Origin: Malus domestica | Taxonomy: Eukaryota > Streptophyta > Magnoliopsida > Rosales > Rosaceae | NCBI RefSeq assembly: GCF_042453785.1 | Contig: NC_091671.1 | Coordinates: 11,602,001-11,666,000, forward strand | Direction of reading: 5' to 3' | Length of the DNA: 64,000 nt | Part shown: positions 21,766 through 33,740 of the stretch, piece by piece | Layout: each line of letters opens with the position of its first letter | Position numbering within the stretch: the stretch's first letter is position 1 | Notes under the pieces: generated by a model | Databases searched by the model: none | The model's input: the letters and a program-made list of their open reading frames with translations, nothing else | Told to the model about the DNA's origin: nothing | Position numbers and translations under genes: made by a program

Positions 21766-22051
21766 TGTAACATCCCACATCGCCCAAGGGAGTGATCCTT
21801 AAATGTATATTTTCATCCCTAATTAGCATGAAGCCGTTTGGGAGCTCACTGGCTTCGAGTTCCGTAGGAACTCCGAAGTTAAGCGAGAAAGGGGCTAAAA
21901 CACTCCCAGGATGGGTGACCCATTGAGAAGTTGCTCGTGAGTTCCCAGAAACAAAACCGTGAGGGCGTGGTCAGGGCCCAAAGTGGACAATATCGTGCTA
22001 CGGTGGTGGAGCGGGCCCGGGAAGTGATCCGCCCCGAGCCAGGATGTGACA
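21766..22051 (+). mobile_element. Cassandra TRIM solo LTR
   Basis: It starts TGTAACATCCCACATCGCCC and ends CCAGGATGTGACA, with a 5-bp target-site duplication TAAGC / TTAGC (one change). It is 286 bp and carries a 5S-rRNA-like core (21855-21945), the defining feature of Cassandra LTRs. No second LTR or primer-binding site follows, so it is a solo LTR left by recombination. Confidence 0.88.
21855..21945 (+). promoter_or_regulatory. 5S-rRNA-like Pol III promoter region of the Cassandra LTR
   Basis: AACTCCGAAGTTAAGCG (box A region) and AGGATGGGTGACC (box C region) are as in plant 5S rRNA, at the right spacing. Flanking parts of 5S are altered, so this is not a functional 5S gene. Confidence 0.8.
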
Positions 22052-22339
22052 TTAGCCCTCACAATGGACTAGCAATAATATGGTTCAAATTTGTATTTGG
22101 TAAGAATCAAATGTAAGACCCCTCTCACTTACAAGTAAAAAGCGATACCACTAAATCCTACTACTAAGTGACAAACCTCAAAGAATTTGATAATTCATCA
22201 AACACTCGAGCTATTTTTTTTATGAAAATAATTTTCTCTTATTTATTTTGTAGTTATTAAGTCGAAGAGAGACGTCGTAGATGGAACCCGCAATAGAGTG
22301 CTTAATCATAATTGTATTATTTATTATTTTTTTTCTAAA

Positions 22340-22570
22340 AATAAGACAACGAGTGGCAAGTCACGATTATCTACTTTTTTTGTGGACTGAGAAGACTCAC
22401 ATAGGCATTTTAAGGGGAGTGCCTCTCCTTGGCCACAAGTCTAGCTTCCACTCCAATAGCGTGTTTCGAACTCGAGACCTATACACATTTTTTGTAGTGA
22501 TTGAAGGATGCCTCGCATCTGCCTTTACCACTGAGTAGTGGCGAAGCTATGTGAGGGCGAGGAGTGGCTG
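22340..22570. repeat. Dispersed repeat, copy 1
   Basis: It shares GTGGCAAG(T/C)CAC and the later blocks GA(T/C)TCACA(T/G)AG(G/A)CATTTTA and ACAAGTCT(A/G)(G/A)CTTCCAC with 54352-54475. A box-B-like CGAACTCGAGACC suggests a SINE-type origin. It contains nothing coding. Confidence 0.5.
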
Positions 22571-23990
22571 TTGCCCCTCCCCTCACCTGAAAACACATCT
22601 AGGAGCGCTGGTTCAACCCATTCGCTCTCGCCGGAAATGAGAATTCTCGCTTCGGTGATCTAGTTTCTATAGTAGGGCTGGGTTTTTTTTTTTTTTTTTT
22701 TTAGATTTTTGGAGAACGAAATCTAAAAAAAAAAGAGGTAAAAAAAAAAAAGGTAGTTGCAGAGCGGTGGAACCTGCGAAGAAGATGAAGGCTTATCAGT
22801 TTAATATTCCCTATACCAAACGGCGACAACTGAAGAAAATTAAAGCCACCAGAAAACTCGCTACACCGATTCATCTCCGCCATAAATTTGATGCTCATCA
22901 TAGTTCATATCTTATACAAACACATAGTTTGATTCTTGTGAAAAACATGATAGGCAATAACATCAATTGACATATGATAAGAATGATTAAAACTATAAAA
23001 TAAAAAAATCCCAAAGTATTGACCATGGATAAGTTAAGCAGCAGAATGAAGAGGTCGTCGGTGTGGCTTGCTTCGACAACGAGAGTTGGATGCCTCAGCT
23101 TCCAGCGACAACGCTCTCGATCTCCTGATTCTGATTCTGGTGGAGTTGGTGGAGGTTATTGGCATTGGGGTTGCCGGAGAAGAAGGGGATTGGGTGGGGT
23201 GTAGTCGAGGTTGACAAAGAAGAGGTATTGAGGGATTGGTTGCTAGAATAGTAGATCTGTTGTTGTTTGGTTAAAGAGTTAAGAATGATGGATGTTGTAA
23301 TTTTATTGAGCCATAAAGTCTAGTGAGTAAAATTGGTGAGTACTCAAGTTTTGTCTTTTTCTTTTAAGACCCCTACCATATTTATCTTAAACTCTCACAT
23401 TATCTATAAATATTGTATTACTTTTTAAAAAATAATGTAAATATTGTTTAATACTTATTTTACGATAAAAGAAATTCATTTAAATCCATCTAGGCTCCTG
23501 ACTAGATCTTGACTAGGCGCCTAGCTACTAGGCCCCAGTTCGCTGCCTGACTAGCACTTTTTTTTATAATCTAATCCTAGCCAACTTAAGCTTATTACAT
23601 TAGCTTTGATATTACCGTTTACAACTGTTTTAGTGAAGAGATTATTTTCTGCTATGAATATTGACTTAAAACTTTGCACTCTTCAATATAAAAGCAACCG
23701 ATTTGATTGAATCTTACACTTTTTTGAATTTTACCCTTCCCCTCGGCAAATCCTAACTTCGTTACTACCATTAGGCCACCAGTTCGTGGTTAATCATAAT
23801 TGTATTCAGGGAGATTATGATCATCTGTAATTATTTATTTTTTAAAATACTAATATTGAAGGATGTCGTTAGCGAAAAAAGCGTAAAACGGGATTACCGA
23901 AATTTTTTGAACATGCCAGGGCAGCAAATTATGTAAGTTCAAGCAAACACTCACAACCGTCAGATCAAATCCTCAATCATCCAAAGGCGG
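22571..23990. other. Intergenic region upstream of EF-1alpha
   Basis: It contains poly-T/poly-A tracts near 22685 and 22740, and a short fragment near 23500 (CTAGGCGCC-rich) related to the ends of the 41408-43439 element. Two short open frames (22767-22970, 23019-23204) have no recognisable domain and I do not call them genes. Confidence 0.4.
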
Positions 23991-23996
23991 AGAGTA

Positions 23997-24148
23997 AAAC
24001 CCTAGCCCTACAGAAGCCCCATTTCCCCCTATTTAAAATTCACGGGGCTCACACATTTGCTATCCTCTGCTGTTCTCGCTCTTCACACTCTGAAGTCGGC
24101 GTGAGAAAGCTCCTGAATCTTCCTGTCGCTCTCGTCTGTTTCTTCCAG
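23997..24148 (+). promoter_or_regulatory. EF-1alpha core promoter and leader exon
   Basis: A telo-box (AAACCCTA, 23997-24004), common in plant EF-1alpha and translation-gene promoters, precedes a TATA-like TATTTAAAA at 24030-24038. Transcription should begin near 24060-24070. The leader exon ends CTTCCAG|GTTTGC at 24148, and the leader intron (24149-25001, ending TTTTCAG) precedes the ATG by 21 nt. T-rich leader introns of this kind enhance EF-1alpha expression in plants. Confidence 0.7.
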
Positions 24149-25022
24149 GTTTGCTCAGATCTTTGTCTCTTTGTCGCAGATTTTATTATATTTAATTAAA
24201 TTCTGTGCGATTATATTTGTTCGATTTAATTTTGATTCCTTTTAGATGTTAATTTCCTGAAAGTGTTTGAAAATTTTATGGTTTTTTTTGTTCGTTCACT
24301 GATGAATTGATGAACTGGGTTGTGGTTTTTGTTTGGTATTTATATTTGTGATCAGATCTGGATTTATGCGTGAATTGCATGTGGATTTTAAGGGTTTCGT
24401 TTATCTGACACTGTTAGAGGAATTTATTTATTTGTTTCATTTGATTTGGATTCTGGGTCTGTTTCATCTGTTGAGAGAGTTACAGAAAAGTATTATTTTA
24501 ATTTTTTTTTACGTTAATAAAAAAAGATATAGTTTAGTGATTGTTTATTTGCTGATCGGATACAATCACGCATGTGTTACATATGATTTTGTTTTAATAT
24601 TGTTTATTAATTTGTGACTCGTTGGTGTTGCGTTTTGAAAATCTGTCCCTCGATGAATCGTGGTGAATTTGTGAAATTTCTGAAACTATAATTTTCCCCT
24701 TTGTATTTTGTTAAAATTACAAAAGATATTGTTTACTAGATTATGCAGCGAGTCTTTTTCTCTGTTATCAACAGTGATGATTTTTCAGTCCTGTAATCAT
24801 TTTTGCGGATATGATCACCGATCTTTAGTAATATCGAAAGGACTCTGTATTTTGATAATCTTTGCATTGATTTAGTTGTATTTTTCTCGTATGTTATGCA
24901 GTATTTTGTTGTTTTGGCGATGAGTGATCATAATCTGATGATCTTCTAATCAAATAAAGCTAAGTGACTGATTGATTTCGGTTATCTGCTTGGATTTTCA
25001 GTTATTTTTCTGATTATCCAAC

Positions 25023-26564
25023 ATGGGTAAGGAGAAGTTCCACATCAACATCGTGGTCATTGGCCATGTCGACTCTGGGAAGTCGACCACGACAGGTCAC
25101 TTGATCTACAAGCTTGGTGGTATTGACAAGCGTGTTATTGAGAGGTTCGAGAAGGAGGCTGCTGAGATGAACAAGAGGTCATTCAAGTATGCCTGGGTGT
25201 TGGACAAGCTCAAGGCTGAGCGTGAACGTGGTATTACCATTGACATTGCCCTGTGGAAGTTCGAGACCACCAAGTACTACTGCACTGTCATTGATGCTCC
25301 TGGACATCGTGACTTTATCAAGAACATGATTACTGGAACCTCACAGGCTGACTGTGCCATTCTCATCATTGACTCTACCACCGGAGGTTTTGAAGCCGGT
25401 ATTTCCAAGGATGGTCAGACCCGTGAGCATGCTTTGCTTGCTTTTACTCTTGGCGTCAGGCAAATGATTTGCTGCTGCAACAAGGTGAGCCTTATATATC
25501 TTGTGTCGATTGTATTTCAAATTTTATACGGTGTATTGGTATTTCAATGTTTTTATTTTGCAATTATATATCTAATTTTGTACGGTGATGATATTTCAAT
25601 TGGTATTGGGTGTCAGCTGTTATTGCTGTGAGTTCACAAGCAGTTTTAACTCACGTCACACAATGTTAATTATTGTGTACAGATGGATGCCACCACTCCC
25701 AAGTACTCAAGGGCAAGGTATGATGAAATTGTGAAGGAAGTGTCGTCCTATCTCAAGAAGGTTGGCTACAACCCAGATAAGATCCCCTTTGTCCCCATTT
25801 CTGGGTTCGAGGGTGACAACATGATTGAGAGGTCCACCAACCTTGACTGGTACAAGGGTCCCACCCTTCTTGAGGCTCTTGACCAGATCAACGAGCCCAA
25901 GAGGCCCTCAGACAAGCCCCTCCGGCTTCCACTTCAGGATGTGTACAAGATTGGTGGTATCGGTACCGTTCCTGTTGGACGTGTTGAGACTGGTGTCATT
26001 AAGCCTGGTATGGTTGTGACTTTTGGCCCAACTGGTCTGACTACTGAGGTCAAGTCTGTTGAGATGCACCACGAAGCTATGCAGGAGGCCCTTCCAGGTG
26101 ATAATGTTGGATTCAACGTTAAGAATGTTGCTGTCAAGGATCTCAAGCGTGGGTACGTTGCTTCCAACTCCAAGGATGATCCCGCAAAGGAGGCTGCCAA
26201 CTTTATCGCTCAGGTCATCATCATGAACCACCCCGGCCAGATTGGACAGGGATATGCTCCAGTTCTCGACTGTCACACCTCCCACATTGCCGTCAAGTTT
26301 GCTGAGCTCGTTACAAAGATCGACAGGCGATCTGGCAAGGAGCTTGAGAAGGAGCCCAAGTTTTTGAAGAATGGTGATGCTGGATTTGTGAAGATGCTTC
26401 CCACCAAGCCCATGGTTGTTGAGACCTTCTCTGAGTACCCACCGCTCGGACGTTTTGCTGTGAGGGACATGCGCCAGACTGTTGCAGTTGGTGTCATCAA
26501 GAGCGTTGAGAAGAAGGATCCAACTGGAGCTAAGATCACCAAGGCCGCAGCTAAGAAGAAGTGA
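25023..26564 (+). CDS. EF1A: Translation elongation factor 1-alpha (eEF1A)
   Basis: This is the GTPase that delivers aminoacyl-tRNA to the ribosomal A site in the cytosol. Coding exons are 25023-25484 and 25683-26564, giving 447 aa, the usual plant length. The intron (GTGAGC...TGTACAG) splits the NK|MD guanine-specificity motif at residues 153-156, the conserved plant position. The P-loop GHVDSGKST is at 14-22, the switch I region at [20 protein letters not shown] near 91-95, and SGFEGDNM near 194. The barrel domains follow and the C-terminus is Lys-rich (KAAAKKK). No frame defects are seen. It is one of a multigene family in most plants, so the copy-specific name is open. Confidence 0.98.
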
Positions 26565-27205
26565 ACCGCACTGGTTCAACAGATTTCCGCAGGCGAAATC
26601 TTCTATCATCTTTATAATAATAGTAGTCGTAAAAACTTCTCTATTAGTATTTCTTTGGATTGCTGGTTGTGTATTTTCGTGTCGGTGTCGTCGTTAGGCA
26701 TTCATTCTCAGAACTGGGTGCTTGACCGGCGGTGGCGCTGCTAGTGTTTTCCTTTTATGTCCTCTGTTGAGAGTCAAGGTGCTCTGGGTTCTTCCCGGAG
26801 CGGCTAAAAGCTTTTGCGACCTGGTTCTTGCTACTCTCGCTATAAAAACATAGTTTCTTTTAAATATCTTTTACTTCGCATGTTCGCTTCTTCCAGTTGT
26901 TTTTTTATATGAATTTGAATCAGCTTGTGTTGTGGTATACTTGTATGATCTCTGATTCCCGAACTTCAAAATCTCCGGCAAGCTCTGACTGCGGTGGAAG
27001 TGGTCGGTCTACGATGTTTTTATGTGGAAATGTTATAGAATGTCTTTGTTCTTTGTTTAAGATCAATTTACATGGAACGGTTTTGCTGTGGTTGTGACGG
27101 CTTGGTCAAAACACAACTGTATTATTGGATCGAATCCGTTTTATGTAGCTCATTCTTGTCCATGGGATTAGACTTGTTTGGTGATTGGTCTGACCAACAA
27201 AATAA
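26565..27205. other. EF-1alpha 3' UTR and downstream spacer
   Basis: The 3' UTR should lie within the first 300-400 bp. No clear AATAAA is seen; AT-rich near-matches occur at about 26613-26640 and 26840. No other gene was recognised. Confidence 0.45.
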
Positions 27206-27797
27206 GGGTTTGTTTGGTATTTTATTTGAAAATTTTAATCATTTCTCAAAACATTTCTTAAGAACATTTATTGAAAATAATTTTCTTTAAAACTAAAAAA
27301 CTTGATTGGTTTACTATTTAAAAATTTAAAATTTTACTACTTAAACTAGACAAAAAGATCTAAAAAGATGGGGTTGCAGGAGAGGGAGAAAGAGAAGAGA
27401 AGAGGAAAAGAAAGTAAGAGATGATTGAAGAAAAAATAAAGAAGAGAGAGGATTGGATGAAATAGAGAGGAAGAGGAGAGAGAATGAATCGAGAGAACGA
27501 AGATAGCAGATTAAAGGAGAGACGAAAAAGGTATAAAAAAAAAAAAAAAAGAGAAAGAAGAAAAGAGAGATATATTTGGAGTAAAGGGGAAGAGTGAGGG
27601 AAAAGAAATGAGTGAGTTTAAGTTTAAAAACTCTAAAAACTCACTTTTTATGTTTTTAGATAATAGATTATATTTTTGAGTGAGTCTTGAGTTCAGTTTT
27701 TGAAAATAATCCTACTAAACAAGTTTTTAAGGCCTAAAATTTGAAAATTGTTTTTGAGTTTAAAAAGTTGAATTCAAGTAGAGTACCAAACAGGTCC
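27206..27797. mobile_element. Tourist-like MITE with purine-rich core
   Basis: It starts GGGTTTGTTTGGTATTTTA and ends GTACCAAACAGGTCC, with TAA on both sides (27203-27205, 27798-27800). The centre (27370-27610) is almost entirely purine on this strand. An inverted copy of the same family is at 37679-38245. Confidence 0.8.
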
Positions 27798-28290
27798 TAA
27801 GGTTTGGGTTAGCATTAGATTAAGGTTGATGGATGTGTCATTTGATGCCTTGAACATTTGTGTCATGGGCAAATCATTCGGCTGGGATAAGCGACTAAAT
27901 TTGCCTTCAACTTTTTGACAAGGCAATGTTGCCTTGTTAAACTCCTCGAGGCAAGGCAATGCTGCCTTGTTAAACCCCTCTCGAGGCAACATTTTCCTGT
28001 TCTCTTGTCCATAGGAGAGGTGAAATGCAATTGGGAATCAACGACTAGATTACAGGCATTTGCTAATCATGGTGTTACATCTGTTTTGTTTGCTCTTTTT
28101 TTTATTTTTTGGAAGACAGAATTTTATATCCGGGCAAAGATGCCAAACAGGAACAAGAAAGATTTATGGTCATTTACTACTAAATCTAATGTAAATGGCT
28201 GAGATTAAAATACTAAAAGCACATGATTCTCAACCAGTGATATTGAATATAAGCGTGAGGCATGAAATTTTTATCATTCAGGGATGAAAA
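27798..28290. other. Intergenic; small tandem duplication at about 27924-27985
   Basis: A unit containing AAGGCAATG(T/C)TGCCTTGTTAAAC is present twice, about 40 bp apart. The open frame spanning it has no recognisable domain. Confidence 0.5.
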
Positions 28291-28479
28291 GAGATTCTCT
28301 CCGGATCTCTTCCACCAAGGCCATCGGATTAAGTGATCCGGACTTTTGAAATTTGATCTAACGACTAAAAATAGAGGCATCTTTTAAAAGCTATAATAAT
28401 TTTAACCGTTTGATCAAATTTCAAAAATTTGGATTACTTGATACGGTAACTTTGGTGAAAGAGATCCGAAGATAATCTC
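28291..28479. mobile_element. MITE with about 68-bp inverted arms
   Basis: The left arm starts GAGATTCTCTCCGGATCTCTT and continues with CCACCAAGG...GAAATTTGATC. The right arm pairs with it throughout (GATCAAATTTC...CCGAAGATAATCTC) at roughly 80 percent. No target-site duplication was resolved. Confidence 0.7.
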
Positions 28480-29447
28480 CTTCCTCCAGGATCAAGGGAA
28501 CATTGCTATTAAGTTTCAGGTCTAGAAAATAAAATAAAAATTTGATAGGACTAATTGGCATTTGGCAATCTTCCTGCCGCATATTAAATTGTAATGGATA
28601 AATCCGTTGTTGAAGGAAGAAATGAAAAAGTCGTGTCAAACAATTTCGAAAGGATAGAAGTACCTATTTTCTTAATAATTGTCACTATCAGATGACTGCG
28701 ATCTAAGAACCACCATTTTAAATTAATACTATGGACCTCATCCTCATGGACTAAAATTATTTCCCTATCTCTTTCCATCCCCTTCCATTCTATCATCTCA
28801 CATTCTTTTTTTTTTTTTTTCTCTTGCTATAAAAAATTAATATAAGATGTTAACATGATTTAACCGTGACCGTTCAAATAAGAAGAAAGAAAAAAAAAAA
28901 AAATAAGAGAATGCTACTCTCATCCTCACACTTAACTGGCGGCAATTTTGGCCCACAATCATCATGCACGCAAGTACGGAAAACACTTCCTCAGCTTCCG
29001 TGATGTGTATGTCTCTCTTCACATTTAATTACGTGAGAAGAGGAGAGAAACAGACATTTCAAGTTGCAACAACGCGGATAGGATTAAAGCAGTTTTTTTT
29101 TTTTTTTTTTGTTTACGCATTAATCCTTACAAAAGGAGATAAATCTCACTAAGTAATGGCTCGTCTATGAACATGAACTTGAATAGTATATATCTGCAAG
29201 CCACTATCTCTTCATGCTGTCAGTTTTCGAAATTCTTTTCTTTTTCATGTCATATACTGTTATATGAGATTAGTAGTTTTCAAATTCATGTTTGTAGAAA
29301 TTAAATGGAATTTGATCCTTACATGGTGGCTTTCTGTACCGCACAAGGCCCATAAGTGCATAAGCAAAGTCAAGGGATTTCCTTCTAACTAGTGGCTAAG
29401 CGTACGCAACCTACATTCATTCACTAGATTTGTGCTTTAGTCAATAA
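28480..29447. other. Intergenic, AT-rich
   Basis: Poly-T/A tracts occur near 28808, 28890 and 29093. No gene was recognised. Confidence 0.4.
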
Positions 29448-29560
29448 GTCATTTCGGTCACTGAGATTTGAAATCGATAGAAGTGGTCATTGAGTTTATC
29501 TATAGTCAATCATTTTGACCTTTATGTGAAAATTTGATAAATAACCTCAATTTGATAAAT
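29448..29560. mobile_element. MITE end fragment related to 31785-32052
   Basis: GAGATTTGAAATCGATAGAA followed by GTGGTCATTGAGTTT matches, in inverse orientation, the right end of the element at 31785-32052. It is either a separate truncated copy or the far terminus of a 2.6-kb element; the two cannot be distinguished here. Confidence 0.5.
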
Positions 29561-31317
29561 AATAATAGAATACTATTTTCGCTAAAAAAACTTTTTTAAA
29601 TAGACGAAGGACTTGAAAAAGTTGACGGTAGGATTAATGGTGCGGGGCGGAAGTGGTCTAGCTGAAGGACCACACAAACTAAAATACGAGTTAAAAGATT
29701 AAACCGTAACGCGTATAGGTATAAATTCAAATACCATTACTCTAATTACGTAATAGTATTATTCATTTCTACCCATGGCGTAAACTGGTAACAACTCAAT
29801 CACGATTAAACAAGTAACATAGAGCTCTGTCTGCCAACGATTGAATGACTAAACAAGGAAAAACACACAAACAATTGACAAAGATGGATGATTGTATACG
29901 CTCATGTGTGGTCATGTCTTCCACATGTTGATTGTCCCAAGTCCCAACACCGCCAAGAAAACTAATCATCCCCCCCCCCTCCCCAAAAAAAAAAACAAAA
30001 GGAAAAGGAAAAGAACTCTTGGTCTTTCAATTTTATTTCGTCCTTAAATTTTTAAAAGTTGCTACAAAAATTGATAGAATAGCACGTAACTATTTTAGAA
30101 CGACCTTTCAATAAATCACCTGTTTTTCCAATCTACCGTAAATATGCTGCCATGCAACTAGTTGACCCTTTTTATCGTGGAGTAAGCATTTATGTTGCAA
30201 AACAGACATATCCACCAAATTCAAATAGGTCGATTTAGTTTGGAACTGTTTCTTTATTCAACACTAAACTAACTAAACCCGCCAACGAGAGTTGATTGAA
30301 TTGATTAGGATCATTCTCTTTGCTAGGCCAATATCTAAGTTCGAGTTCAACCGAAAATCTCTCTTAGTGAGCGATCTGTAAAAACCTGTAAGTGTCCCCT
30401 CATCCTAAACTTTTAGTAACAAAAAAACTAACTGAACAAATAAAACTAATTTTTCACTTTAAAAACAATTGGCTGTAAGGGACAAGACTGAATTATATGA
30501 TTTACATATTGTTTTTTACACACGTCTCCATTTGACAAGTCGTTTCACTAATATACTAGTTTACGAAACGCCGTATCAACTTGGTTTTTATCCGTGCAAA
30601 AAATGTTTTTGCTAACACAGCTGACACTGTGATCTGTTTGAACAAAAGAATCAACTAAATTAAATTGCGTTCACGATTAAATCTATCAACTTTTATAGCT
30701 AACGCCACAATTATCCTCTCTTTTAACATATTTTTTGAAAGTTTAAAGACTAACTTCAATAAAAGGACCAAAATAGGCAACCACTAAAAATAATGCAACT
30801 ATTTTGTAATCAATTTATTATTTGGACCAACCCTTTTCTTTTCTTCTAGGACACATGATATTAATGCTTTAGGAGATTGAATTCAAGCGTACTCCAACTC
30901 CACCCCTAAGCTATCATATAACAAGAAATTTGATTTCATGCAACCCATTCTCAACCCATAACCATATGAGCTCCAATCTTTTAAACGTGAAACTTGTTCG
31001 TATCGGCTTCATAACTAATTTCAAAAGAAGCTTCGATCGGTTCTATATATATCAATATAATTCTTGGATATAGCACTTGGATTACTAGATTTGGTATATT
31101 TTAATCCATTGATTCTCGTCATAAAAAATAAACGAATCCATACCAATAATTATAACTAGTACCAGAGCATTTGTGGTTTCTATGCTCACGACAAGAGTTG
31201 AACTCTCGTCATCGTCCTTTTGCTTAGCCAAGCTTTAAACCTCACATGAATGAAAATCGAAAACAAAAGGAAAAGAGAAAATATATTTCTACCCATAGAA
31301 AAGGATAAGAGAACTAA
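29561..31317. other. Intergenic, AT-rich
   Basis: No gene was recognised. A box-B-like segment (GTTCGAGTTCAACC near 30340) hints at an old SINE fragment. There is a poly-C run at about 29970. Confidence 0.35.
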
Positions 31318-31545
31318 AACTTACATATGGTCGAAAAGCTGATGCCGAGAGAAGGGGACTCTAAGTATGTGGGACATCCATTGTCATATAATCTTCCTCT
31401 CTAAGTTTTTCAATGATTTGCAGACAAACTTACAAATGGTTGAAAAGCTGATGCCTTGAGAGAAGGGGACTCTAAGGAAGTATGAGGGACATCCATTGTC
31501 ATATAATCTTCCTCTCTAAGTTTTTCAATGATTTGCAGACAAATG
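31318..31545. repeat. Two-copy tandem duplication, about 109-119 bp
   Basis: Copies begin AACTTACA(T/A)ATGGT(C/T)GAAAAG at 31318 and 31427. Both end with CAATGATTTGCAGACAAA. The second has about 10 bp of extra sequence (CCTTGAGAG and GGAAGTATGAG differences). Confidence 0.9.
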
Positions 31546-31784
31546 ATCGATATTTTACTTTTAGTTCTTACATAAAGAAATAGTAATTAAATCAAATAAA
31601 TGATTTCGAATGCAGATAGATTCACTTTTACTAGCTTGAGAAATGATAAACAAACACTCTTTTTAGTTTTTTACTCACCCTTGCTTAATCTTGTGTGTTG
31701 TTCTAGTTGATTTATTCAATCTGACGACAAAAATAAAAGGCTTTATAGCCAAAATGATTTCCGAGATTGGCATAATTCTTCGTT

Positions 31785-32052
31785 TTGGTCTCTATGATTT
31801 AAAATTGATACAACTGGTGTCTGAGTCTTTCCACCGTTAGTTACTTTGGACATTTTATGACAAATTTTCGTTAAATAAGGAAAAATGATAAAAATACCCT
31901 TAATTTTATCATATCATTTGGCCCATTGTTTATTAAATTTAGGGTATTTTTGTCATCTTAGTGCTTATTTATCAGAGATTTTTCACGAAATGACCAAAAT
32001 AATTGATGATGAACAAACTCAGAGACCACTCCTATCGATTTCAAATCTCATA
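31785..32052. mobile_element. MITE with imperfect inverted repeats
   Basis: Left GGTCTCTATGATTTAAAATT and right GATTTCAAATCTCATAT are inverted partners over about 80 bp, around an AT-rich centre containing TACCCTTAATTTTATC. Confidence 0.55.
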
Positions 32053-32619
32053 TAATATTTGAATAAAAAACCAGAATAGAAAGAAGTATACGAAAAGTCA
32101 AAAAGAGGTGTAAAAAATCACCTCGTTATAAACTTTTCTTTTTATGGTCAACATAAGAATTTGAAGTTGGATCAAATTCAAAACATGGATGGATGGATGG
32201 AGGGGTGGATGGATGCATTGCTCATGCTCATGCTTCATGTGATGAGTGTTCTTTGCTTTGTTTAATGGTCAAGATGATCGTTCTTTGTTTTTTTGTTTTT
32301 TTTTTAGAATACTGATCGTTCTTTGTTTGAACAATGGTACAAGTGTGCCAAAAGCAACCAGCAAACAAGAAGAACGACAAATCAAAGGCAAATATCCCAA
32401 AACCCCATAAAGCAAAAACGCCAAAAAAACCCTGATCAAGCATAGACTCCAAATTCTGACCCGAAATAAAATAGAACTCCAAATATATGTTAAAAAATTT
32501 CATCAAATCCTTCATACATCATTAAACATTAATTCATAATCCAAATTAAGTAGGTTCATAAAACACATAAATTAATTAAGATTAAATTTAATAAGCTAAC
32601 TTAAGCTAAGCTAATAAGC
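32053..32619. other. Downstream region of the small minus-strand gene
   Basis: It contains a short GGAT repeat (about 32185-32214) and a T-run. It is the likely 3' UTR of the 32620-33064 gene. Nothing else was recognised. Confidence 0.4.
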
Positions 32620-32920
32620 TTATGCAGCTTTTGCAGTACAAGCCAAATAACTGCAACGCAGATCATGTAGTGCTGTAGCTAGATCTCCATCATCATCATC
32701 AAACTTGATCTCTTCTTCTGCAACTCTTTCACTTCTAACTTCAAAACCCACTTCTTGATTTGCATGCAGAGCTGCCCTAGCTTGTGATCTCTTCCTTCTC
32801 ATGGCTTCCCTCCTGCGATCATGATCTACCATCCTAAAACAAAAACCACCCACAAAAAAGAATCAAAACCCAATAATATATTCTGAAAAATGGAAAGAGA
32901 GAGCTTTAGAGAGAGAAAGT

Positions 32921-32965
<45 letters not shown>

Positions 32966-33064
32966 AAGTTTATACTCCTTAGAAAAGGTGAGATGGTGAT
33001 GGGTTATCCCTGAAACACAGAGAGGAAGGCCAAAACTGCCATGGAGGTTTAACATGGACTGCAT
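32620..33064 (-). CDS. Probable two-exon gene for a 100-aa basic/acidic protein, unknown family
   Basis: Exon 1 (32976-33064) starts [19 protein letters not shown] and splices at AAGGA|GTATAA to exon 2 (32620-32833) after TTTTAG. The join is in frame and gives 100 residues plus TAA. Exon 2 encodes [20 protein letters not shown], then an acidic stretch [20 protein letters not shown], ending CTAKAA. A TATA box (TATTATAAAT on the minus strand, near 33155-33165) sits about 90 bp upstream of the ATG, with an A-rich leader. The 142-bp intron holds a (GA)n run at 32923-32961. The first part (residues 1-30) could instead be UTR. I do not recognise the family. Coding status is inferred from the in-frame splice, promoter placement and non-random composition. 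Confidence 0.5.
32923..32961. repeat. (GA)n microsatellite
   Basis: About 19 GA units in the predicted intron (CT-rich on the transcribed strand, next to the donor site). Confidence 0.9.
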
Positions 33065-33165
33065 TTTCTTTCTTCTTTTTTTTGGGGTTTTTTGAGGAGA
33101 AAATGATTGGGAGAAATTATTGTATGTGTTTTTGGTGAATTTTGGGATGGGGATTTATAATATAG

Positions 33166-33740
33166 GGAGGGATGGAGAGGAGTTGAGTTGGTGAGGCTCC
33201 AAAGATGAAATAAATGCAAAAGTCGGGTGGATCTATGACCGATCTAATTGCAGAAAGGAGACTGAAAGTGTAGAAGAAGAGCATAGCAAATATAAGAAGC
33301 ATGCTTGGGTCCTTTGCTATTTACTGTGCAGGTTAAGATGGAGATTGTGCCACATGGTAAGAGACATGGGCTCTCATTTCCTTTGCCATTTGAGTACTAG
33401 GCAACATTTGGGTTGATGTAATTTGGACCTAAAAAATAAGGCCTATGTATATGTTAAGAGCAGTCCAATGTGAAAAGAGCAGTCCTATGTATATGTTATG
33501 AGTTCAATATATTGATATCACACTCATGAGTTCAATATATTGGTATTACGTTCAAATTTTCCAACCCACTATAGAAGTGTAATTCCCATTTGGGTTAAAT
33601 ATGTTGGTATAATATCAAACTAGCAATATTCTGAATTCCAATAAGAGGGTATCATGTGTAGTGAAATCGTTAATTTGTATTACATACGATATTAAGTTCC
33701 ATTCGGTTTACATATGTGTCAACATTATTTAACCCAATCT
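33166..33740. other. Upstream of the small gene; intergenic
   Basis: No further gene was recognised. Short direct repeats (GAGTTCAATATATTG near 33500 and 33528) are present. Confidence 0.4.

Larger units (their letters stand above)
21712..22150 (-). mobile_element. tRNA-derived SINE interrupted by a Cassandra LTR
   Basis: This is the same SINE family as 20726-20875, minus strand. The poly-A side is at 21712 and the tRNA-like head ends near 22150. The body is split at GGGCTAAGC / TTAGCCCTCACAATGG by the 21766-22051 insertion. Confidence 0.75.

Noticed and set aside
21855..21945. 5S rRNA gene
   Set aside because: The similarity covers only the internal promoter region and sits in a Cassandra LTR with TG...CA ends and a target-site duplication.
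22767..23204. Two short open frames upstream of EF-1alpha
   Set aside because: No domain, no splice or promoter context, and flanked by homopolymer tracts; too weak to call.
25908..26609. 233-codon minus-strand open frame antisense to EF-1alpha
   Set aside because: It is the shadow of the highly biased EF-1alpha coding strand; no domain, no promoter, no splice support.
29448..32052. A single 2.6-kb TIR element spanning the region
   Set aside because: The ends match, but the right side already has its own inverted partner at 31785; two separate MITE copies are simpler.
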